A program made the translations under genes and the position numbers. Source: Neobacillus mesonae (GTDB taxonomy: Bacteria > Bacillota > Bacilli > Paenibacillales > Paenibacillaceae). Taken from it: a stretch of 64,000 bases of DNA. The stretch is from positions 186,001 to 250,000 of the forward strand of contig JAMBOW010000004.1 of NCBI GenBank assembly GCA_023715865.1, given 5' to 3'. This document shows, one piece after another, positions 60,094-64,000 of this stretch (position 1 is its first letter; each line of letters begins with the position of its first letter). The notes under the pieces were generated by a model. It saw nothing but the letters and a program-made list of their open reading frames with translations. It was not told the DNA's origin and did not search any database.

Positions 60094-60957
60094 ATGTTTA
60101 AAAGCATGAAGGAAGACTTTCACGAATTTTTAGAGATTCATTTCTTTAATCCCTCGGCGTACGAAAAGGGAAGCGCCGCATGGCCGATCCGTTTGGGCGC
60201 AAATGAAGCGAAGCCTGCTTATCACATTGGTCCTCGGGTGACACCATATTATTATTTGCTGATGGTACTTGAAGGCGAAGGCACCTTTATTCAAAATGAG
60301 AAGACCTATTCTCTACGTCCAGGCGACCTGTTCTGTCTGTTTCCTCAAGTTACTCATGAATATTACACCTCGGAGGCAAAGCGGCTTCGTAAAATCTTTT
60401 TCGCCTTTGATGGCAGACATGCGCTGTCTTTGCTGGCTAGGGCGGGACTTGGGCCCTCGCGTCCCCATTTGCAAGGGGGAGTCAATGATCAGGCTGTTCA
60501 AATTATGGAGTCGTGGTTTGATGCCAGCCGAAAGGAACAGTCGGATCTGTCTCGTCTTACCTATCTCCAGCGTATATTTGATGCGCTTGCCGTTAATGAA
60601 ACCAAGCTCGCTGATCCATCACAGGAGCCTTCCTGGGTTCAGCAGGGAAAGGAATATTTAGAAATTCATTATGCCGGCGGAATTTCAATTAAAAGCGTGG
60701 CCGATTATGTCGGTGTTGAGCGTACCCACTTTACTAAAACTTTTCATAAAACTTATGGCATTTCGCCGATGAAATATATGCAGGAGCTCCGAATGAATGA
60801 AGCGAAGCTGCTCCTGACCGGCACGACTTATAAACTCAGTGAGATTGCGCAATCCGTCGGATATCCGGATCTCTTCTCGTTTTCCAAAGCTTTCAAAAGC
60901 TATGAAGGCGTCTCTCCTGCCAAATACCGTGAGAAACACACAAAAGGACAAGCTTAA
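60094..60957 (+). CDS. AraC-family regulator with N-terminal cupin
   Basis: 287 residues. An N-terminal cupin-type ligand domain (about 30-120, with GEGTFIQNEKTYSLRPGDLFCLFPQVTHEYY) is followed by a C-terminal AraC/XylS DNA-binding domain (about 185-283). The two helix-turn-helix units are ISIKSVADYVGVERTHFTKTFHKTYGISPMKYMQ and YKLSEIAQSVGYPDLFSFSKAFKSYEGVSPAKYR. The start is ATG 60094 behind GGAGGGG; an upstream ATG at 60013 lacks a ribosome site. It is convergent with the sugar importer operon and is its likely regulator. Confidence 0.88.
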   Translation: MFKSMKEDFHEFLEIHFFNPSAYEKGSAAWPIRLGANEAKPAYHIGPRVTPYYYLLMVLEGEGTFIQNEKTYSLRPGDLFCLFPQVTHEYYTSEAKRLRKIFFAFDGRHALSLLARAGLGPSRPHLQGGVNDQAVQIMESWFDASRKEQSDLSRLTYLQRIFDALAVNETKLADPSQEPSWVQQGKEYLEIHYAGGISIKSVADYVGVERTHFTKTFHKTYGISPMKYMQELRMNEAKLLLTGTTYKLSEIAQSVGYPDLFSFSKAFKSYEGVSPAKYREKHTKGQA

Positions 60958-60993
60958 GGGATTTCCCTTTACTTGTCCTTTTGTGTGTTTTGT
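60936..60993. terminator. Strong bidirectional terminator overlapping gene end
   Basis: ACACACAAAAGGACAAG (60936-60952) and CTTGTCCTTTTGTGTGT (60972-60988) pair perfectly over 17 bases, with an inner AAGGG/CCCTT stem. The left arm codes for the last residues of the AraC protein. Confidence 0.9.
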
Positions 60994-61808
60994 TAACCTT
61001 TTAGCGAGCCTGCAGTTACGCCGGATATGAAGAAGCGCTGCAGGAACAGGAACATAAGCAGCATTGGCAAAGAAATAATAACGACTCCGGACAGCAGTCC
61101 CGGATAATTGGTAGAGTACTCACCTTGGAATTGCAGCAGGGCAAGCGGAAGTGTCATCTTTGATTGGTCCGTAATGAGAAGGAGTGGAAATAACAGCTCA
61201 TTCCAAACCGATACGAACAAGAAGGTCGCCGTTGCCGCTAGGTAAGGAACCGAGAGCGGCATCGCAATTTGAAGGTACATTCGCCATTCCCCGGCACCAT
61301 CAATGCTTGCAGATTCAAATACTTCTCTTGGCAATGACTTCATAAAGCCGTTGATCATGAAGACAGACAGCGGCATCAGAACAGATACCGAAACCAATAT
61401 AAGGCCGATGCGGCTGTTTGTCAGTCCCAGATCCCGAAAGAAGGAATGAATAGGGATCATGTTAACCTGAGAAGGCACCATTAGACCGATGACAAACAGC
61501 ACCAGCACTGTTTTGGAAATTCTGTTCTTTAATCGGTACAGACCGAACGAAATCATGCTTGCCAGAATGAGCAGCACAGCGACCGTTGAAAATGAAACGA
61601 TGACGCTATTGCTGAAGTACATCAGCATCGGCTGGCTTTGAAACAGATGAATGTAATTGTCCAGCGAGAAGGAGGAAGGCACTCCTATCGGATTCATATA
61701 GAATTGCTGCTGGTTCTTCATCGTTGCCATAACGACGACAAGCAGCGGAAGCAGAATAATGACAGCGTACAGGATCAGGAGCAGCTTGCCGAACGTGCGA
61801 GCGAACAC
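60993..61808 (-). CDS. Carbohydrate ABC importer permease, MalG-like
   Basis: 271-residue CUT1 permease with six membrane helices. The EAA loop is FESASIDGAGEWRMYLQIAMP and the C-terminal RFFISGVTAGSLKG is the typical MalG/UgpE ending. It pairs with the MalF-like protein encoded 21 bases upstream. It shares its terminator with the AraC gene. No ATPase is encoded in this operon, so a shared MsmX-type ATPase is expected. Confidence 0.9.
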   Translation of the reverse strand: MFARTFGKLLLILYAVIILLPLLVVVMATMKNQQQFYMNPIGVPSSFSLDNYIHLFQSQPMLMYFSNSVIVSFSTVAVLLILASMISFGLYRLKNRISKTVLVLFVIGLMVPSQVNMIPIHSFFRDLGLTNSRIGLILVSVSVLMPLSVFMINGFMKSLPREVFESASIDGAGEWRMYLQIAMPLSVPYLAATATFLFVSVWNELLFPLLLITDQSKMTLPLALLQFQGEYSTNYPGLLSGVVIISLPMLLMFLFLQRFFISGVTAGSLKG

Positions 61809-61829
61809 AGATATTCATCCTCCTCTCTT

Positions 61830-62699
61830 TTATGAGGCACGGTCTGAGCGAATTGCTTTGAATTGCAAGAAGGTGACCAGTGCGATAATGGCTAGGAAAT
61901 ATATGGACGCTGCAGAAGCATGTCCAAAATTATAGTTCTGATAAGCTGAAGAATAGATATACGTTGACAATATTTCAGTCGAGTAAGCGGGACCTCCGCG
62001 GGTCATGACATAGATCAGGTCGAAAGCCTTAAACGACTGAATTGTCGTGTAAGCGATGACAAGCGTAGCCGCTGGAGCCAGCAGCGGCCAGGTCACGAAG
62101 CGGAAGATCTGCCAGCGGTTTCCGCCGTCCAGTCTAGCCGCTTCATTAATTTCTTCCGGAATTCCATGCAAGCCGGCAACGAATAGAATGATCATCTGTC
62201 CAATATGTGCCCAGGCTTGTATACCTGCAACGGAATAAATCGCGATGGAAGGGTCACCCAGCCAGTTATTTGCAAGGAAAGACAAGCCAATGCGATTCAG
62301 CACTTCATTGAGCAGACCCAGGTTAGGGTCATAGATATAAGTTCCGATAAAACCTACTGCCGCCGAGGACAGAATGGTCGGGAAAAAGTATAGAGCCCGT
62401 AGACCAATGTTCACTTTTGTATTACGGACGAGTAGCAGTGCAAGCACCAGCGATGCTAGCGTCTGCACAATCACGACACTGAACATGAATTTCAGATTGT
62501 TGCCGATCGCTTTATGAAAAATCGTATTTTCGGCGACATTGACATAGTTGTTGAGCCCTACAAAGTTCATCGTATCCGACATGCCGTCCCAATCAGTAAA
62601 GGAGTAGTAAAGACCCTTTAAAGTTGGATAGATAAAAAACACGAGATAGAGCAGCAGGCCGGGTACGAAAAACCAGTAGATTGATTTACGTACGCCCAT
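61830..62699 (-). CDS. Carbohydrate ABC importer permease, MalF-like
   Basis: 289-residue CUT1 permease with six helices. The start YWFFVPGLLLYLVFFIYPTLKGLYYSFTDWDG is the family signature, and the EAA loop is INEAARLDGGNRWQIFRFVTWP. It begins 2 bases after the binding-protein stop codon, so the three genes are tightly coupled. Confidence 0.9.
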   Translation of the reverse strand: MGVRKSIYWFFVPGLLLYLVFFIYPTLKGLYYSFTDWDGMSDTMNFVGLNNYVNVAENTIFHKAIGNNLKFMFSVVIVQTLASLVLALLLVRNTKVNIGLRALYFFPTILSSAAVGFIGTYIYDPNLGLLNEVLNRIGLSFLANNWLGDPSIAIYSVAGIQAWAHIGQMIILFVAGLHGIPEEINEAARLDGGNRWQIFRFVTWPLLAPAATLVIAYTTIQSFKAFDLIYVMTRGGPAYSTEILSTYIYSSAYQNYNFGHASAASIYFLAIIALVTFLQFKAIRSDRAS

Positions 62700-62701
62700 A
62701 A

Positions 62702-63949
62702 TTAACGATTCAGCTGCTGGTCAACAATGGCCTGTGCATTCTCAGCAGCCTTCTCCGGTGTAGTTCCTGACATTACTTCCTGAATCGAGCTTGTTACCGC
62801 TTTTTGAATTTCGATATTGGTAATCAAATAGCGTGGCTGGAAACGGGTGTTTTTTGTACTCCAGTCACTGATGGCCGTCAGCGCAGGAGAAGTGTATTCA
62901 ATATCCTTAACTGGAACATCCTGATCTGTTTCGTTCGCTACTTTACCAGCGGCTTCCGCAGTGCTTAGGAATTCGAGGAATTTCTTAGCTTCCTCAGGAT
63001 GCTTCGATTTGCTGTTAATGCCGAGCATGAAGGTGGTCGTATGTATCCCTTCATAGGTCGCCTCATCAGCAGGTACCGTAATAGGTGCAAGCAGATTCAG
63101 GTTCAGCTCCGGGTTACCGGCCAGAATGGCTGACATGGAGTAGGAGCCTGTTGCAATCATTGCCGCTTTTTCTTGAGCCATAAGGGCGATAGCACCGTCT
63201 GTATTCGTACCCAAGGCACCCTCTTGGAAGTAGCCTTTATCATTCAATTCTTTGAATTGGGTAAGTGTCTTAACCCACCACTCATCCGTCAATTTGGCCT
63301 CTCCTGATTCCAGCTTGGCGAAGATTTCTTCGTCAGGGGCATTGTTCATCATCATCGGATTCATGAATTGACCAGGGCCGATGTCTGCGCCAGGGAATGC
63401 GATTGGAATGATGCCCTCGCTTTTCAGCTTCTCGCAGAGAGCAAGGAACCCTTCCCAATCTGTTGGCGGCGTTAAGCCGTATTTTTCAAACAGACCGGCA
63501 TTATAAACCGGAATATTGTATATAAGGTTGTATGGCAGGGCGTATTGTTTCCCGTCCTTTGCTCCCGATTCGATGAGATCTGCTTTGTAATTATCTACAA
63601 AGGGCTCATCGGTCAGATCGGTATAGAGTCCAGCCTTCAGAATCGATTCAAACTGGGCTCCAGGGAATGAAGCAAATACATCCCCGACCGATCCATCCAT
63701 CAGTTTGGCTTGAGCTGTCGTTTGATACTGCTCGGAAGGGAAGGTCTGCATCGTAACGTCAATGTTAGGATTTTCGCTCTCAAATTCACTAATGAGGTCG
63801 TTCCATACAGCCGATTCGCTGTTCCAGTGAATGAAGCTGATCTTGACTTTATCTCCTTCTGACGAGCCGCTCCCGCTTCCGCATGCACTAACGACCAAGG
63901 AGAGTGCGAGAGAGATAACAGCCAGTGTGGAACGTTTTTTTGTTTTCAT
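62702..63949 (-). CDS. Carbohydrate ABC importer binding lipoprotein
   Basis: 415-residue family 1 solute-binding protein. The lipobox VSAC has its acylated cysteine at residue 23, followed by a Gly/Ser linker. The domain shows the usual ISFIHWNSESAVWNDLISEFESENPNIDV start and a late NTRFQPRYLITNIEIQKAV hinge. It captures an unknown oligosaccharide for the two permeases. It is the first gene of its operon and starts behind AAGGGGG; the promoter is at or beyond the window edge. Confidence 0.9.
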   Translation of the reverse strand: MKTKKRSTLAVISLALSLVVSACGSGSGSSEGDKVKISFIHWNSESAVWNDLISEFESENPNIDVTMQTFPSEQYQTTAQAKLMDGSVGDVFASFPGAQFESILKAGLYTDLTDEPFVDNYKADLIESGAKDGKQYALPYNLIYNIPVYNAGLFEKYGLTPPTDWEGFLALCEKLKSEGIIPIAFPGADIGPGQFMNPMMMNNAPDEEIFAKLESGEAKLTDEWWVKTLTQFKELNDKGYFQEGALGTNTDGAIALMAQEKAAMIATGSYSMSAILAGNPELNLNLLAPITVPADEATYEGIHTTTFMLGINSKSKHPEEAKKFLEFLSTAEAAGKVANETDQDVPVKDIEYTSPALTAISDWSTKNTRFQPRYLITNIEIQKAVTSSIQEVMSGTTPEKAAENAQAIVDQQLNR

Positions 63950-64000
63950 GAATAAGCCCCCTTTGTTGTGGTCCAGTGATATACAAAAAAAACGACATAA

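Overview
The window looks like chromosome of a low-to-middle GC, spore-forming-type Firmicute, most probably Paenibacillus or a close relative. The reasons are strong AGGAGG-type ribosome binding sites with ATG, GTG and TTG starts, many rho-independent terminators, LplB/YtcP/YtcQ-type sugar importers, a GH67 aldouronate cluster, GH95 and PL11 polysaccharide enzymes, a BmrCD-like ABC exporter pair, paired futalosine-pathway genes and a ZTP riboswitch before folD. I see no rRNA, tRNA, CRISPR array or insertion sequence.

Layout. 1-10286: an MFS transporter tail, an acyl-CoA ligase, an AraC regulator, a tandem-TetR regulator divergent from a zinc alcohol dehydrogenase, a heterodimeric ABC exporter and an AlkD-type protein. 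10396-17953: an aldouronate uptake and degradation operon (lplB, ytcP, binding protein, a NIF3-family protein, a GntR regulator, GH67 aguA) behind a promoter with a tandem operator and a cre site. 18092-21816: an anchored serine hydrolase, a sigma factor, a VOC protein, and folD with its riboswitch. 21817-28216: a sigma/anti-sigma/ABC operon and a three-gene ABC-2 transporter. 28507-30897: GH95 fucosidase.

30954-34811 is the most unexpected region. A leftward operon carries lpxC, lpxD and lpxA, the first three committed acyl-sugar steps of Gram-negative lipid A synthesis, followed by a DegT-type sugar aminotransferase broken by a one-base frameshift. All key catalytic residues of LpxC, LpxD and LpxA are present. 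No lpxH, lpxB, lpxK or kdtA is in the window. The operon sits between ordinary Firmicute glycan-degradation genes.

35125-40314: PL11 rhamnogalacturonan lyase and a polar amino acid ABC importer. 40346-41148: three small unknown genes. 41374-45841: a second notable system. A Tat-exported L-amino-acid oxidase, a Sec-exported RidA-type imine deaminase and a TatA subunit lie in one operon. It is preceded by a perfect TnrA/GlnR box centred about 48 bases upstream of the predicted start of transcription, and is divergent from a truncated TnrA-like regulator. I infer an extracytoplasmic, nitrogen-controlled amino acid deamination module. An FMN monooxygenase follows behind a leader terminator.

46031-64000: a histidine kinase with a degenerate GGDEF domain, an aldo/keto reductase, mqnB-mqnD, a YtrA-type regulator with an ABC transporter, a secreted coiled-coil protein, an S9 peptidase, a class C-type serine hydrolase, an SsuD-like monooxygenase, an AraC regulator and a CUT1-type sugar importer. 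Identities were assigned by reading motifs, without database searches.
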